A stretch of DNA of 54,329 bases from Thermotogaceae bacterium (GCA_026993805.1 JALWSA010000039.1:1-54329); one strand, 5' to 3'. Shown: positions 20,816 through 30,480, counted from the first letter of the stretch. Translations and numbers: made by a program. The notes: generated from the sequence alone by a model not told the origin.

Positions 20816-21979
20816 TCACTTGGGCATTTTCTCGTCAAGGACTTCGAGCACTTCATCGAGCCTGTCGGGATTCACCCAAAGGAGCTTCAGTTGATCCCAG
20901 AAAGTCTTCTGGAAGACCCCACCAACGGTATCGTCAAGGTCTGGCATAGCTTCCATACCCTGGAGAATCTTCGCTACTTCTCTATCGACCACCGGATAAT
21001 CACTCAAAGAAACCTTCTTGTAAGTCGCAATGTGTCCGCCTTGTTTGACCTGAATAACTTGCCCCTCCGTTGCAAGGAATTTTATGAGCTTCTTCGCTTC
21101 TTCTATGTGCTTCGAATACTTAGGAATGAACGCATAATCGGCGGCGAAAACCACGCCCTTTGCGCCGGGAAGCGCAAATACACCAAGATCTTCGGGATCA
21201 TCGACCATTCCGGTTATCCAGCTTCCCATGAAGTACAGAGCGTATTCTCCATTCCACCATTGCTTCAATGCCATTGTCCATTCCGTTGGTTCTCCAAAAT
21301 AGCCTGCTTTCAATAGCTCAACGAGTTTACCCATAGCATACCTAACGGTGTTGCTCTCCCATTTCAAATTACCTTCGATCAGGTCTCTATCGACCCACGG
21401 ACCACCGAAGGTTATAAGAAAGTGCTCCGTCACATCGGAGAGCGGCCATCCAACTCCGTCACCACTCGCTATGGGAGCTTTCAATCCGGGAATCTTCTTT
21501 ATCTCTTCAAGCAGAGCTTTAAACTCATACCATGTCCTTGGCACCTGCAAACCGTGCTTTTTGAAGAAAGACTTCCTGTACCAAAAACCGGGTTTCACTT
21601 TACCGGTATAGACGATTCCGTATATCTTCCCATTCACCTTAACAGCATCCAAAGCTCCTGGAATGAAATCATTCTCGTCTATGAGACCTGTGAGATCCAC
21701 TACATTTCCCTTCTTAGCTTGATCCTGAATGAACCATCCCCACATGAAGATGACATCAGCCATGGCTCTCTTAGCCTTGAACTGGGCGGGAAGTGTCTTC
21801 AAAAGGTCGCTTCCCCTGTAAACCTTGTATTCAACTTCTATGCCGTACTTTTCTTCAAAGGCTTTTAAAACTGGCATGAACTTCTCTTGCTCAGCACCCG
21901 CCCAAGGTCCTATGACAACGAGCTTTGAAAAGCTCAAAACAGCAACAAGTAGTAAAGCAACAAAAGCCAGCTTCTTCAT
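20816..21979 (-). CDS. Sugar ABC transporter substrate-binding protein
   Basis: The periplasmic receptor of the importer, about 387 residues. It starts with a classical signal peptide, MKKLAFVALLLVAVLSFS, ending just before KLVVIGPWAG. There is no lipobox Cys, so it may be free in the space under the toga. The body has the solute-binding-family-1 pattern (FEEKYGIEVEYKVYRGSD, ADVIFMWGWFIQD, ALYFMGSWI). I chose the ATG behind AGGTGG; an upstream GTG reading would put 11 polar residues in front of the signal. It is the first gene of the trehalose operon. Confidence 0.93.
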   Translation of the reverse strand: MKKLAFVALLLVAVLSFSKLVVIGPWAGAEQEKFMPVLKAFEEKYGIEVEYKVYRGSDLLKTLPAQFKAKRAMADVIFMWGWFIQDQAKKGNVVDLTGLIDENDFIPGALDAVKVNGKIYGIVYTGKVKPGFWYRKSFFKKHGLQVPRTWYEFKALLEEIKKIPGLKAPIASGDGVGWPLSDVTEHFLITFGGPWVDRDLIEGNLKWESNTVRYAMGKLVELLKAGYFGEPTEWTMALKQWWNGEYALYFMGSWITGMVDDPEDLGVFALPGAKGVVFAADYAFIPKYSKHIEEAKKLIKFLATEGQVIQVKQGGHIATYKKVSLSDYPVVDREVAKILQGMEAMPDLDDTVGGVFQKTFWDQLKLLWVNPDRLDEVLEVLDEKMPK

Positions 21980-22001
21980 AAGGCCCACCTCCCCATGAAT
22001 T

Positions 22002-22018
22002 TGTTCAACCACTGAACA
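22002..22018. promoter_or_regulatory. Candidate operator 1 of the trehalose operon
   Basis: TGTTCA and TGAACA are perfect 6-base arms around a 5-base spacer. The site lies between the proposed -10 box and the ribosome site of the binding-protein gene, where a bound repressor would block early transcription. The neighbouring ROK regulator is the natural candidate. Confidence 0.45.
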
Positions 22019-22024
22019 TAATCT

Positions 22025-22054
22025 ATATTACGACATCGAAATATACAGGGGCAA
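22025..22054 (-). promoter_or_regulatory. Candidate promoter of the trehalose operon
   Basis: On the minus strand TTGCCC and TAATAT are 18 bases apart, ending about 45 bases upstream of the binding-protein ATG. The fit is moderate; the two flanking inverted repeats support its position. Confidence 0.4.
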
Positions 22055-22059
22055 GAATC

Positions 22060-22079
22060 AACTTGTGTTATAACAAGTT
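22060..22079. promoter_or_regulatory. Candidate operator 2 of the trehalose operon
   Basis: AACTTGT and ACAAGTT are perfect 7-base arms around GTTATA. The centre also contains the palindrome GTTATAAC. It lies just upstream of the proposed -35 box, a common place for a second repressor site or an activator site. Confidence 0.45.
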
Positions 22080-22160
22080 ATTCAATGCAGAATAAAGAAG
22101 AAACGACACGCTATTGAAAGATTATTGAATGAAAATAGGCAAGATATGGTTTCTTCAAGA

Positions 22161-23612
22161 TTATTCTCCATTTTCAAGCATATCCACCACGATTTTTTGG
22201 ACGACCTTAGGATCGGCCTTTCCCTTAGTCGCTCTCATTACCTGACCAATGAAATAACCCATTACACCTTTTTTGCCGCTTCTGTACTGCTCGACAGCCT
22301 TTGGATTTTCCTTCATTGCCTTTTCGATAACCTGCCTTATAAGGTTTTCGTCCGTTACGACTTCAAGCCCTTTTTCTTTAACTATCTGGGACGGACTCTT
22401 TCCAGTCTCGAAAACTTGCCTGAAAACATCTTTTGCAATGTTCGTGGTTATCTTTCCAGAATCGATCAGATCGAAGAGATCTTTGAAGTACTCGGGTTTT
22501 ACCTTTACATCCTTTACGCTATCGATTCCAGACTCGTTCATGTAGCGAAGGAGCTGCGTCATGATCCAGTTGCTTGCTTCTTTTGGTTTTTTGGTAATGC
22601 TAACGACTTCTTCGTAGTAATCTGCAAGATCGCGATCTGCAGTCAGAACGCCAGCATCGTACTCCGGAATTCCGTATTCTTTAACAAACCGTTCTTTTTT
22701 CTTATCTGGAAGTTCTGGAAGAGATTCCTTTATCTTTTCTATTCTCTCCTTTGAGATAACAAGCGGCGGAAGGTCAGGCTCCGGGAAATACCTGTAATCG
22801 CTCTCTTCTTCTTTTGATCTCATCGAAATCGTCTTTTTGTCTCTCATGCTCCAGCCCCTTGTCTCCTGCGGAATTTCTTCGCCCTTTTCCATCGCTTCAA
22901 CGATTCTGCCAAACTCATATTCGAGCGCCTTCTCCACGAGCTTGAATGAGTTTATGTTTTTCACTTCAACGCGGTTTGATCTCCCTCCTGTCTCTTCGTC
23001 AACGACCGAAATGTTCGCATCGCATCTAAGTGCTCCCTTTTCCATGTCTCCACTACTGACGCCAATGTACCTTACGATGCTCCTGAGCTTCTCGAGAAAG
23101 AGCCTCGCTTCTTTCGGAGAAGATATATCGGGCTCTGTGACTATCTCGATCAAGGGAACACCTGATCTGTTGTAGTCAACGAAGCTGCCCTTCTCCAACG
23201 AATCTTCCGCGTGTATCATTTTCCCGGCATCTTCCTCCATGTGGAGCCTTCTGAGCCTTATCCTCTTCTTGGTTCCATCGACATCTATCTCAACCCAGCC
23301 ATTCGTAGCCAAAGGATAAAAGTATTGGGTTATTTGATAACCCTTTGGAAGATCTGGATAGAAATAGTTCTTCCTATCAAAACGAGAATATTCATGGACC
23401 TCGAAATTGAGAGCAAGAGCCGCTTTAACGGCGTACTCCACTGCTTGTTCGTTTAGAACAGGAAGAACTCCTGGCTGGCCAGTGCAAACGGGACAAATAT
23501 TCGTGTTAGGAGGCGAATCAAAAACGTCCGCAGAGCAGCTGCAAAAGAGTTTGGTTTTTGTAGAAAGCTGAACGTGTATTTCAAGGCCTATGACGCTTCT
23601 GTATCTGCCCAC
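22161..23612 (-). CDS. gatB: Asp-tRNA(Asn)/Glu-tRNA(Gln) amidotransferase subunit B
   Basis: Part of the GatCAB complex that turns Glu-tRNA(Gln) or Asp-tRNA(Asn) into the correct amide form. It is 483 residues, full length. It begins [23 protein letters not shown], and a zinc-site Cys set continues in [19 protein letters not shown] and SLVDYNRSG-like [20 protein letters not shown] are the conserved kinase-centre segments. The C-terminal YqeY-like tail is present ([19 protein letters not shown]). The GTG start follows GGAGGAGGT. gatA and gatC are not adjacent. No terminator is visible downstream. Confidence 0.96.
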   Translation of the reverse strand: MGRYRSVIGLEIHVQLSTKTKLFCSCSADVFDSPPNTNICPVCTGQPGVLPVLNEQAVEYAVKAALALNFEVHEYSRFDRKNYFYPDLPKGYQITQYFYPLATNGWVEIDVDGTKKRIRLRRLHMEEDAGKMIHAEDSLEKGSFVDYNRSGVPLIEIVTEPDISSPKEARLFLEKLRSIVRYIGVSSGDMEKGALRCDANISVVDEETGGRSNRVEVKNINSFKLVEKALEYEFGRIVEAMEKGEEIPQETRGWSMRDKKTISMRSKEEESDYRYFPEPDLPPLVISKERIEKIKESLPELPDKKKERFVKEYGIPEYDAGVLTADRDLADYYEEVVSITKKPKEASNWIMTQLLRYMNESGIDSVKDVKVKPEYFKDLFDLIDSGKITTNIAKDVFRQVFETGKSPSQIVKEKGLEVVTDENLIRQVIEKAMKENPKAVEQYRSGKKGVMGYFIGQVMRATKGKADPKVVQKIVVDMLENGE

Positions 23613-23668
23613 TGTATCTACCTCCTCCGTGGGAATTCTACCATTGTTTTTGAAAAATCAGCTGATCG

Positions 23669-23696
23669 AAAAAAGCCCCCTGCATGCGCAGGGGGC
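23669..23696 (-). terminator. Rho-independent terminator after the 5'-nucleotidase gene
   Basis: On the minus strand GCCCCCTGC and GCAGGGGGC pair around GCAT, giving a 9-pair stem followed by TTTTTT. It lies about 30 bases past the stop of the 5'-nucleotidase and before gatB. Confidence 0.9.
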
Positions 23697-23724
23697 CGCA
23701 ATATTGAGGTTTCGTCCTTCAAAA

Positions 23725-25281
23725 TCACTCGGTCTTCTGATACCTTGGAGAGTCATCATAGGCTTCTATCTTTCCACCGAGAGCTTCCTGAATGTACTCG
23801 ATTATGGCCTGAGCCAGAGTGAATCCAGTGTCGTAACCCTTGGAAGCCCATTCTTTTAACATAGAGTAGCCATCTCCACCACCGGCCAAGTAGCTGTTAG
23901 TCGCGAAGATGTAAACCTTATCCGGATCGAGCGGCTTTCCGTTTATCTTCACATCGACAACTTTTCCGTTCTCGATCTTAACCGTCATTCCAGAGATCTG
24001 TGGCCATGCACCCTTTCCAGCAGGTATCGTGGCGGTGTACTCAAGAACTTTCATTATCTCGCTACCCTTGAGCTTCATTACATAGATTGTATTTCCAAAC
24101 GGATGCACGGTGAGTATATCTCTTATAGTTATGTTTCCAGGTTTTATGGACGCCCTTATACCGCCTCCGTTTGTGAGAGCAACATCGGCTTTCGCTTTCC
24201 ACCTTATGGCATCTGCCACCAAATTACCAAGATTCGTGCTCCTACTCCTAATGTTCTGTCTCTCACCATCAAGGAGTATTTTCGTTACACCCACAACGGT
24301 ATCAAGCCTTCTTCCGCCGAGCACCTTGAAACCTTGGAGCGCCTTCTCGACATCAGGATCAGGCTTTATCTCTTTCCAGACGTACTCGTAAATGCTCTTT
24401 CCGGATTTGTCCTTGCCTTTGTAAACCTTCAAGTTTATCGGAAGCGCTTTCCAGGAAACGAGTTTCACCTTTCCGTTTTCAACGTCAAGGTCAAGCCTTC
24501 CGAGCCACTTTCCGTAATATCCAGCCTGAACGAGTATGATTCCGTTGATATTCTTCATCTCTTTATGATGAGAATGTCCATCGACTATCACATCTACACC
24601 GTGCACCTTTTCAGCCAAGCTCTCACTGGTGTTGTAGTTCCCTTTCGGCTGGCCATATCCAAGGTGGGCCAATACTACGATGACATCTACCTTGTCCCTG
24701 AGCTCATCGACGTATTTTTGAACCGCCTTCGCAGCATCTATGAACTTCAGATCTTCAATGTAAATAGGTTCAAGTATCTTAGTCTCCTCTGTGGTAACAC
24801 CAATGATCGCAACTTTTAGATCACCGAAATCTTTGATTATATAGGGTGTGGCAAAAAGCTTGCCCGTATCTTTGTAGACTATGTTTGCGCTGAGCATTGG
24901 AAAGTTTGCGAGCTTCATCTGAAGCTCAAGAACATCACGCGGCTTGTCAAACTCGTGGTTTCCAAGAGTCATTGCATCAAGGTCCATCATGTTGAGAGCT
25001 GTTATGTCAGGAACTGCCATTAACAGGTCGGATTCCGGAACACCTGTGTTGACATCTCCAGCGTGCAGGAAAAGCACGTGCCCTCCCTCTTGCTGAACTT
25101 CTTTCCTGATCTCATCCACGAGAGTGGCTATCGCCGCAAAACCGCCTATACCTGGATTTCTCCATTCATTGAAAGCCCAGGCATGACCGTGAGTGTCGTT
25201 TATATGGAGTATGGTAAGCCTTACAGAAAGCGCAAAAACCACAAGGAGCATCACAAGAATCAAAACAACAAATCTTTTCAT
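23725..25281 (-). CDS. Secreted 5'-nucleotidase / bifunctional metallophosphatase (UshA-like)
   Basis: A periplasmic enzyme that removes phosphate from nucleotides or related phosphoesters, 518 residues. A signal peptide occupies about residues 1-20 (MKRFVVLILVMLLVVFALSV). The N-terminal metallophosphatase domain has TILHINDTHGHAW, HAGDVNTGVPESD, TLGNHEFDKP and DGHSHH, giving the two-metal site. The C-terminal nucleotidase domain has NGGGIRASIKPGNIT and FATNSYLAGGGDGY, which bind the base. The exact substrate cannot be told from sequence. It is the last gene after uvrC and the GAF-like protein, 31 bases from its neighbour, and is followed by a strong terminator. Confidence 0.92.
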   Translation of the reverse strand: MKRFVVLILVMLLVVFALSVRLTILHINDTHGHAWAFNEWRNPGIGGFAAIATLVDEIRKEVQQEGGHVLFLHAGDVNTGVPESDLLMAVPDITALNMMDLDAMTLGNHEFDKPRDVLELQMKLANFPMLSANIVYKDTGKLFATPYIIKDFGDLKVAIIGVTTEETKILEPIYIEDLKFIDAAKAVQKYVDELRDKVDVIVVLAHLGYGQPKGNYNTSESLAEKVHGVDVIVDGHSHHKEMKNINGIILVQAGYYGKWLGRLDLDVENGKVKLVSWKALPINLKVYKGKDKSGKSIYEYVWKEIKPDPDVEKALQGFKVLGGRRLDTVVGVTKILLDGERQNIRSRSTNLGNLVADAIRWKAKADVALTNGGGIRASIKPGNITIRDILTVHPFGNTIYVMKLKGSEIMKVLEYTATIPAGKGAWPQISGMTVKIENGKVVDVKINGKPLDPDKVYIFATNSYLAGGGDGYSMLKEWASKGYDTGFTLAQAIIEYIQEALGGKIEAYDDSPRYQKTE

Positions 25282-25312
25282 CTTTCCACCCTCCCTCCTT
25301 TAACGTATATTC

Positions 25313-27058
25313 TCAAATTCTCTCGTATTCGACTCCAAGCTTTTCCAACGCTTTTTCATCATCAGTCACAAGAAAAACCCCCTCATTAGTCACCAAGCCG
25401 ATGCCAATACTTTTCAGCTTATCTATATCCACATATTCTTTAATGCGATAGAACCTCAATTTTTCAACATTCATCCCCTCCAGCATCGCCTTCTCCCGCA
25501 AAAACCTCATCATGGCATCTTCTGAATCGATAATTCTCTCCTCTGGAAGGAGAAGGTACATCTTGGAGAGAAGCGTCATGCTGCCCTTGGATAAGGTTCG
25601 AAGCACGGATGACTCCTCATCAGTAAAAGGCTCTTCTTTGTAATAAGAAATTCCGCCCTGCACACCTTCCAACTCTGCCACAAGAACCTCCTTCGCTTCT
25701 TCTCCATAAAAAACACTCATTCCACCGATTTCCACTCTCATACCCTTAACACCGTAATTTTCTCTAACATATTCGAACATGAGCTCATAAACTTCTCCGG
25801 GCTTTTTCTTGTACTGGAGTTCTCTAACGAAGTCCTCGATCGACATTATCATATTAACCAAAGCTCTTATCTTCCTTTCCCTCTCGTACAATCTGTCTTG
25901 GAAAGATATGTTTTTGAAGGCTTCCTCAAGAATCTGTAACACTATTTCTATATAAAGATCCTTGAATTCCTCGAGAAAATCTCTCTCTGTTAAAGGATGT
26001 CCAAGAAGAAGTACATGGCTTTCATCGTTGGCTTTTATCTCATACCTTCTCCATGCATCAACGGAATCCAAATCATCTACGACGTCCGGAAGATCCACAC
26101 GTTTGACTTGTGCCATTCTGAGAAGATGATACTTTTCTGCTTTCTTATATAATGCCACCCACTGAAGCTGAAGCATTTCCCTTATCATATCTACAACGTA
26201 ACTTATGAATATCTCAAAATTGTGGATTGAGAGCACACTCTTAGAAAACTCTCCAAGGCTTTCTATTATGAACCTTGTCTCACTCAAAAGTTTACTGAGT
26301 TCTGCCACTTTCTCTGATGTTTCCAAATACTCTCTTGATCGTGTGAGTATTCTCACGAGTGTTCCCAAAAGAGACCGCTCTTCAGGAGCAAAGGGTTTCT
26401 CCCTTTTTAAGAAAAGCAGATATTTATTTTCCAATCCCTCTTTAACGGGTATGATAACGCCTCCGTCCACTCCAAACCTCTTCGAATCCAGAACACCCTG
26501 GTATTTCGTAGCATCCACAAGCTCTCCGGCTCCTATATTCTCAGGGAAATCCTCCCTGCCTATATTAACGAAAAGCTCATAAGTACCATTTCTCAGGCTA
26601 TAAAGCGCGACCGATGTAACAAAAAGCTCGCTTAAAGCATCCGCAGCCATTGAAAGTATGATTTCTACAGGAATAGGCTCAAGAAGAGAGGAAACAACAC
26701 TGTCCAATCCTTCCAATTGATAAATATGCCTCGTTATTCTCGATTCAAGACTTTCTATACTCTTTATCCTTTCGGATATCTCCTCAATCTTCCTTATCTC
26801 CTCGAAGTTTTCAGGCACAGATTTTAAAAGATAGTAGACACTCTGAGCCACTTTGTATAGCTCGTATCCAGGAAATTCTTCCTTGAGTTCCTTTTCGTCG
26901 GTGTAAACTGCCCTGCTCGGAACAACGCCTGCCGATTCAACGACAACGAGCCTTCCATGTTCATCTCTTTGGAGAATCACAACATCCCCTATCTTCTCTG
27001 CAAGAAGCGTTTCAACGACGGGCGTACCGAGATTTAGCAATATCTCCTTCCAATCCAT
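25313..27058 (-). CDS. Uncharacterised protein with three GAF-like modules and no output domain
   Basis: A soluble protein of about 581 residues. I see three repeats of a GAF-like pattern, each a helix, a sheet, then a bulk-polar loop and closing helix: about 135-245 (VEIILSMAADALSEL...), 280-400 (FEIFISYVVDMIREM...) and 425-520 (VYELMFEYVRENYGV...). Regularly charged helices lie between them. GAF domains bind small ligands or cofactors, but no kinase, cyclase or DNA-binding part is attached, so a sensor or scaffold role is only an inference. The chosen ATG has a GGGGGG site 8 bases upstream; an earlier ATG overlapping the uvrC stop lacks such a site. The family was not recognised. Confidence 0.7.
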   Translation of the reverse strand: MDWKEILLNLGTPVVETLLAEKIGDVVILQRDEHGRLVVVESAGVVPSRAVYTDEKELKEEFPGYELYKVAQSVYYLLKSVPENFEEIRKIEEISERIKSIESLESRITRHIYQLEGLDSVVSSLLEPIPVEIILSMAADALSELFVTSVALYSLRNGTYELFVNIGREDFPENIGAGELVDATKYQGVLDSKRFGVDGGVIIPVKEGLENKYLLFLKREKPFAPEERSLLGTLVRILTRSREYLETSEKVAELSKLLSETRFIIESLGEFSKSVLSIHNFEIFISYVVDMIREMLQLQWVALYKKAEKYHLLRMAQVKRVDLPDVVDDLDSVDAWRRYEIKANDESHVLLLGHPLTERDFLEEFKDLYIEIVLQILEEAFKNISFQDRLYERERKIRALVNMIMSIEDFVRELQYKKKPGEVYELMFEYVRENYGVKGMRVEIGGMSVFYGEEAKEVLVAELEGVQGGISYYKEEPFTDEESSVLRTLSKGSMTLLSKMYLLLPEERIIDSEDAMMRFLREKAMLEGMNVEKLRFYRIKEYVDIDKLKSIGIGLVTNEGVFLVTDDEKALEKLGVEYERI

Positions 27059-27087
27059 CCACTTATCCCCCCAAAACCCATTATATC

Positions 27088-28770
27088 TCATATCTCTCCT
27101 ATCTCGTCCTTTATCCTCTTAGCTATGCTCCGGCTTCCAACAACAGCTGCTATCTCATCCTCGCTGGCTTTCATCAAATCCTCCATAGAAGCGAATCTCT
27201 CCAAAATTTTCCTTCTCCTCACAGGACCAACACCTTTTATACTCTGAAGAAATGACCTCAACGACTCTTTTCTCCTTATCCTTCTGTTCCCTTCAATGGC
27301 AAATCTGTGGGCCTCATCCCTCACAGCCACAAGCGCTCTCACCACAGGGCTATCGAGCGGCAGCTTATACTCCCCATCCGCTCTAACGACCCTCTCCTCC
27401 GACTTTGCCAAGCCGAGAACAACTGTCTCTCTCTCCTTACCGATCTTCTTCAAACCATGAATAGCAGCTTTAACCTGCCCAATGCCACCGTCCACGAACA
27501 AGACATCGGGAAGAGGGTGCTTTTTGTAACGTCTCATCACAACTTCCTTTATCGCTCTGTAATCATCTGGCTTGGACAAGTTGATTCTATATCTCCTGTA
27601 TTCGTCTTTCTGAGGAAGACCGTCGACAAAAACGACAAGCGACGCGACCGTTCCTTTTCCTCTCAGATGGGAAATATCTATACCCTCTATCCTCTTTGGC
27701 ACTTCTTTAAGACCCGCGAACTCTGCCAGGCGCTTCAACTGCTCTCTCCTCAATCCTTTCATCCTGAGCTCCACTTCCAAGTTCTCAAGAGCCATGTTGA
27801 GTATATAAGATTCATCCTCGTCCCGAGGTTTGACTACAACGACGTCTGCAGCCGTTTCGAACTCCTCAGTTGATACTACCCTCTCAGGGGGATCCGATAC
27901 TCTTATGTAAAAATGTTCTACAAAGTCCTTAAGATCTGCCCCATCCATTTCATAAACAAGCTTACCCAAAAGATAGCCTCCTCTTATACGGAGCACAACG
28001 AACAAGCCATCCTCCCCAACAACGACATCGAAATTCCGGCTTTCTTTCAATTCAACACCTTGCCGCTGGAGCATCTTCTCCATCCTCAAAAGTACATCCC
28101 TGTACCTTGCTGCATTCTCGAAATCAAGCATCCTCGCATGGTGTTCCATCTTTTGCTTGATGGCGTTTATCACCTTTTCTACATTCCCCTTTAAAAAGTC
28201 TCTCAACTGGTCGAGAATCCTCTCGTATTCTTTTTCACTGACGTTGCCCGGTATACAAGGTCCCACACATCTTCCTATGTAATAGTCCATGCAAGGACGC
28301 TTTATCCTCTCAAGCTTCTTTTTACAAGTTCTGAACTTCAAAAGAGTTTGGAGAATATCCAAAAGCTCTCGCACGAACTTCACACTCGTAAAGGGCCCGT
28401 ATATTTCCTTACCATCTTTCTTCCTCCTGACAATTTCGACATATGGAAATGAACCCCCGGAGATGCTCACATAAGGGTAGACTTCTGTTCCTTTCAACAA
28501 GGTGTTGTACTTGGGTTTCAGGTTGTAAACCATATTTGCCTCAAGAAGAAGGGCTTCTTTCTCAGTCGGCGTTTGAATAAAGGAAACTTCATCGGCTTCG
28601 TGTATTATAAAGAGAGATTTTCCATATCTAACAGCTGCATGTTGAAGAAGCCTTTTTTTCAGATTCTTTGCTTTTCCTATATAAACTGGGACGCCGTCTC
28701 TCTTGAAAATGTAAACACCTGGTGTTTCTGGAAAATTTCGTATCACCTTTTGGAATTCCTCGAGTTCCAT
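27088..28770 (-). CDS. uvrC: Excinuclease ABC subunit C
   Basis: The nuclease of nucleotide excision repair, which cuts on both sides of DNA lesions bound by UvrB. It is about 560 residues. The GIY-YIG domain is at residues 10-90 (GVYIFKRDGVPVYIGKAKNLKKRL). A Cys cluster (C-K-K ... PCMDYYIGRCVGPC) and a UVR motif near 200 follow. The RNase H-like domain has ISHLRGKGTVASLVVFVDGLP and VDGGIGQVKAA, and the tail is a helix-hairpin-helix pair (GVGPVRRRKILERF). I chose ATG after GGGTGATT; an upstream TTG has no ribosome site. Confidence 0.96.
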   Translation of the reverse strand: MELEEFQKVIRNFPETPGVYIFKRDGVPVYIGKAKNLKKRLLQHAAVRYGKSLFIIHEADEVSFIQTPTEKEALLLEANMVYNLKPKYNTLLKGTEVYPYVSISGGSFPYVEIVRRKKDGKEIYGPFTSVKFVRELLDILQTLLKFRTCKKKLERIKRPCMDYYIGRCVGPCIPGNVSEKEYERILDQLRDFLKGNVEKVINAIKQKMEHHARMLDFENAARYRDVLLRMEKMLQRQGVELKESRNFDVVVGEDGLFVVLRIRGGYLLGKLVYEMDGADLKDFVEHFYIRVSDPPERVVSTEEFETAADVVVVKPRDEDESYILNMALENLEVELRMKGLRREQLKRLAEFAGLKEVPKRIEGIDISHLRGKGTVASLVVFVDGLPQKDEYRRYRINLSKPDDYRAIKEVVMRRYKKHPLPDVLFVDGGIGQVKAAIHGLKKIGKERETVVLGLAKSEERVVRADGEYKLPLDSPVVRALVAVRDEAHRFAIEGNRRIRRKESLRSFLQSIKGVGPVRRRKILERFASMEDLMKASEDEIAAVVGSRSIAKRIKDEIGEI

Positions 28771-28829
28771 GCAATCACCCAATGTTTATTGTATTATATT
28801 CAACGAGTACAAGCATTGGGGGAAAGAGG

Positions 28830-30392
28830 ATGAAGAAATCGAACATTTTTATACTGAGCGCTCTTATTTTGCTCTTGATCTCGGCATGTTCCCTGCCAAG
28901 TTACGAGTTAAATATACTCGTTGAAATAAACCCCTCACAAGGGGTAAAGGTTGGGGATGATGTAGAAATAAGAGTGAGCGTCAACTTCGGGCTCCAAAAA
29001 TTCAAAGGGTGGGTGTATGTAAACGGGAACGCTATAGCCAACGGTGAAGAGTTCAAAGGTACACTTGTAAAAACGTGGAAACCCTCACAGCCTGGAAACT
29101 ACGAAATTTACGCGAAAGTCTCCAATGGTTTCCAGGACTTTACAAGCAAGAAGGTCAAGATGAGGGTCTTCGATAACACCGCCCCTAACATTTTGGAGCT
29201 CCTTCCTGTACCAAACTATACCTTTGAAGAATCACATGGATACTTGGTTCCCGCTGGTAGAAACGTATTTTTAGTGCTGGAAGTAGAAGACCCTGAAGCT
29301 ACATACCTATCGCTCGATTGGGATTTAGACGAAGGAAAAACTCATAACGTGACTTTAACAAAGAACAAAGCCGCAATAGAGCTCGGCACTCTTGCTCTCG
29401 GAGATCATACTGTGTCTGTGGTGGTTAAAAATCCCGACGGGTTGATAACCACTGGCTATGTCCATCTTAGCGTTGTAAATGACACAAATCCTCCCACAGC
29501 GTTAATAACTGTCGAATCAACATACTCGGAACATGGCGGACTCATTTATCTAACCATAGACGACGATACACAAGTTTCTTCATACAGGTATGGAATCGAC
29601 GATGAGTTAACAACAGTTGTAGGAGAACCAGCGCTGACGAGTTTCGGGATAGAACTGGGAAGCGATAGAGAAGCTGGATCTCATAAAGTAGATTTATACG
29701 TGGAAGACCGCGTTGGAAGGTTCATGTACGCAAGGGCATTCGCAAATGTCGTTACAGAAGAAAGCAGCTATTCCCTGCTTATATCCATAACACCGAGCAA
29801 GTGGATTTACGATGCGAATGATTCCATAAAGGTCACCCTTACCCCCCTCAATCCACCTACTTCCGTCCAGTATAGAATCTACATGGACGGCACGCTTCTT
29901 CCGGCTGCGACTGAGTATACTTGGAGTAATCCCACACCTGGAGTCCATACTATAATGGGTGAAATGCGGCTCGTCGAAGAAGAAAAATCAATCTATGCAG
30001 CTACAACTGTGATAATAAAAGACACTACACCGCCCAAACTTGAGAAATTCTCAATAAAATACGGCACAAACGAATATACCTCGCTTTTCCAAGCCTTTAA
30101 CGTTCCAGCCACAGAGGTAACCTTTGAACTTCACTTTAAAGACGATAATTCCAGAATTTTGACACATGGAAAACCCGTTCTCATCTTTATCGATGAAACA
30201 ACTAACGAAATGATACCGGCGCTTCTTGAACTTGAAAGCGTTTCGAACAACAATAAAGAAGTCACATACAAAACTTCTTTCGACTTTTCGGACTATGAAG
30301 GGAAGAGTTTAAAAGTACGGGTATATGGCATAGAAGACACCTTTGCGAACACATTCGAAGAGGAAGGAAAGGTAACAATAAACCAAGAATGA
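28830..30392 (+). CDS. Lipoprotein with repeated Ig-like domains, function unknown
   Basis: About 520 residues. It has a lipoprotein signal, MKKSNIFILSALILLLISAC, with the lipobox Cys at about residue 20, so it should be lipid-anchored and exposed to the periplasm. The body is all-beta. Linkers DNTAPN, NDTNPPTAL and KDTTPPKLEKF mark boundaries of at least four Ig-like or FN3-like modules of about 100-130 residues. Such modules are usually structural or binding domains; I see no enzyme motif. The ATG follows GGGGAAAGAGG. It is divergent from uvrC. A TATTAT box lies about 35 bases upstream, without a clear -35. Confidence 0.75.
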   Translation: MKKSNIFILSALILLLISACSLPSYELNILVEINPSQGVKVGDDVEIRVSVNFGLQKFKGWVYVNGNAIANGEEFKGTLVKTWKPSQPGNYEIYAKVSNGFQDFTSKKVKMRVFDNTAPNILELLPVPNYTFEESHGYLVPAGRNVFLVLEVEDPEATYLSLDWDLDEGKTHNVTLTKNKAAIELGTLALGDHTVSVVVKNPDGLITTGYVHLSVVNDTNPPTALITVESTYSEHGGLIYLTIDDDTQVSSYRYGIDDELTTVVGEPALTSFGIELGSDREAGSHKVDLYVEDRVGRFMYARAFANVVTEESSYSLLISITPSKWIYDANDSIKVTLTPLNPPTSVQYRIYMDGTLLPAATEYTWSNPTPGVHTIMGEMRLVEEEKSIYAATTVIIKDTTPPKLEKFSIKYGTNEYTSLFQAFNVPATEVTFELHFKDDNSRILTHGKPVLIFIDETTNEMIPALLELESVSNNNKEVTYKTSFDFSDYEGKSLKVRVYGIEDTFANTFEEEGKVTINQE

Positions 30393-30404
30393 TCTATTTA
30401 GCTT

Positions 30405-30432
30405 TTGAAATCCCCGCGTTCTTCCTTATAAT
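30405..30432 (+). promoter_or_regulatory. Promoter of the phosphate-permease operon
   Basis: TTGAAA and TATAAT with a 16-base spacer, placed between the lipoprotein stop and the permease. Predicted leader is about 40 bases. No hairpin separates the lipoprotein from this promoter. Confidence 0.65.
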
Positions 30433-30480
30433 ATAGCCATATTATTTTCTAAAACATTCCCTTTCATGGAGGGACGATGT

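Noticed and set aside
23657-23666. Perfect palindrome ATCAGCTGAT upstream of gatB
   Set aside because: Short, next to a terminator, and gatB is not usually under such control; chance cannot be excluded.
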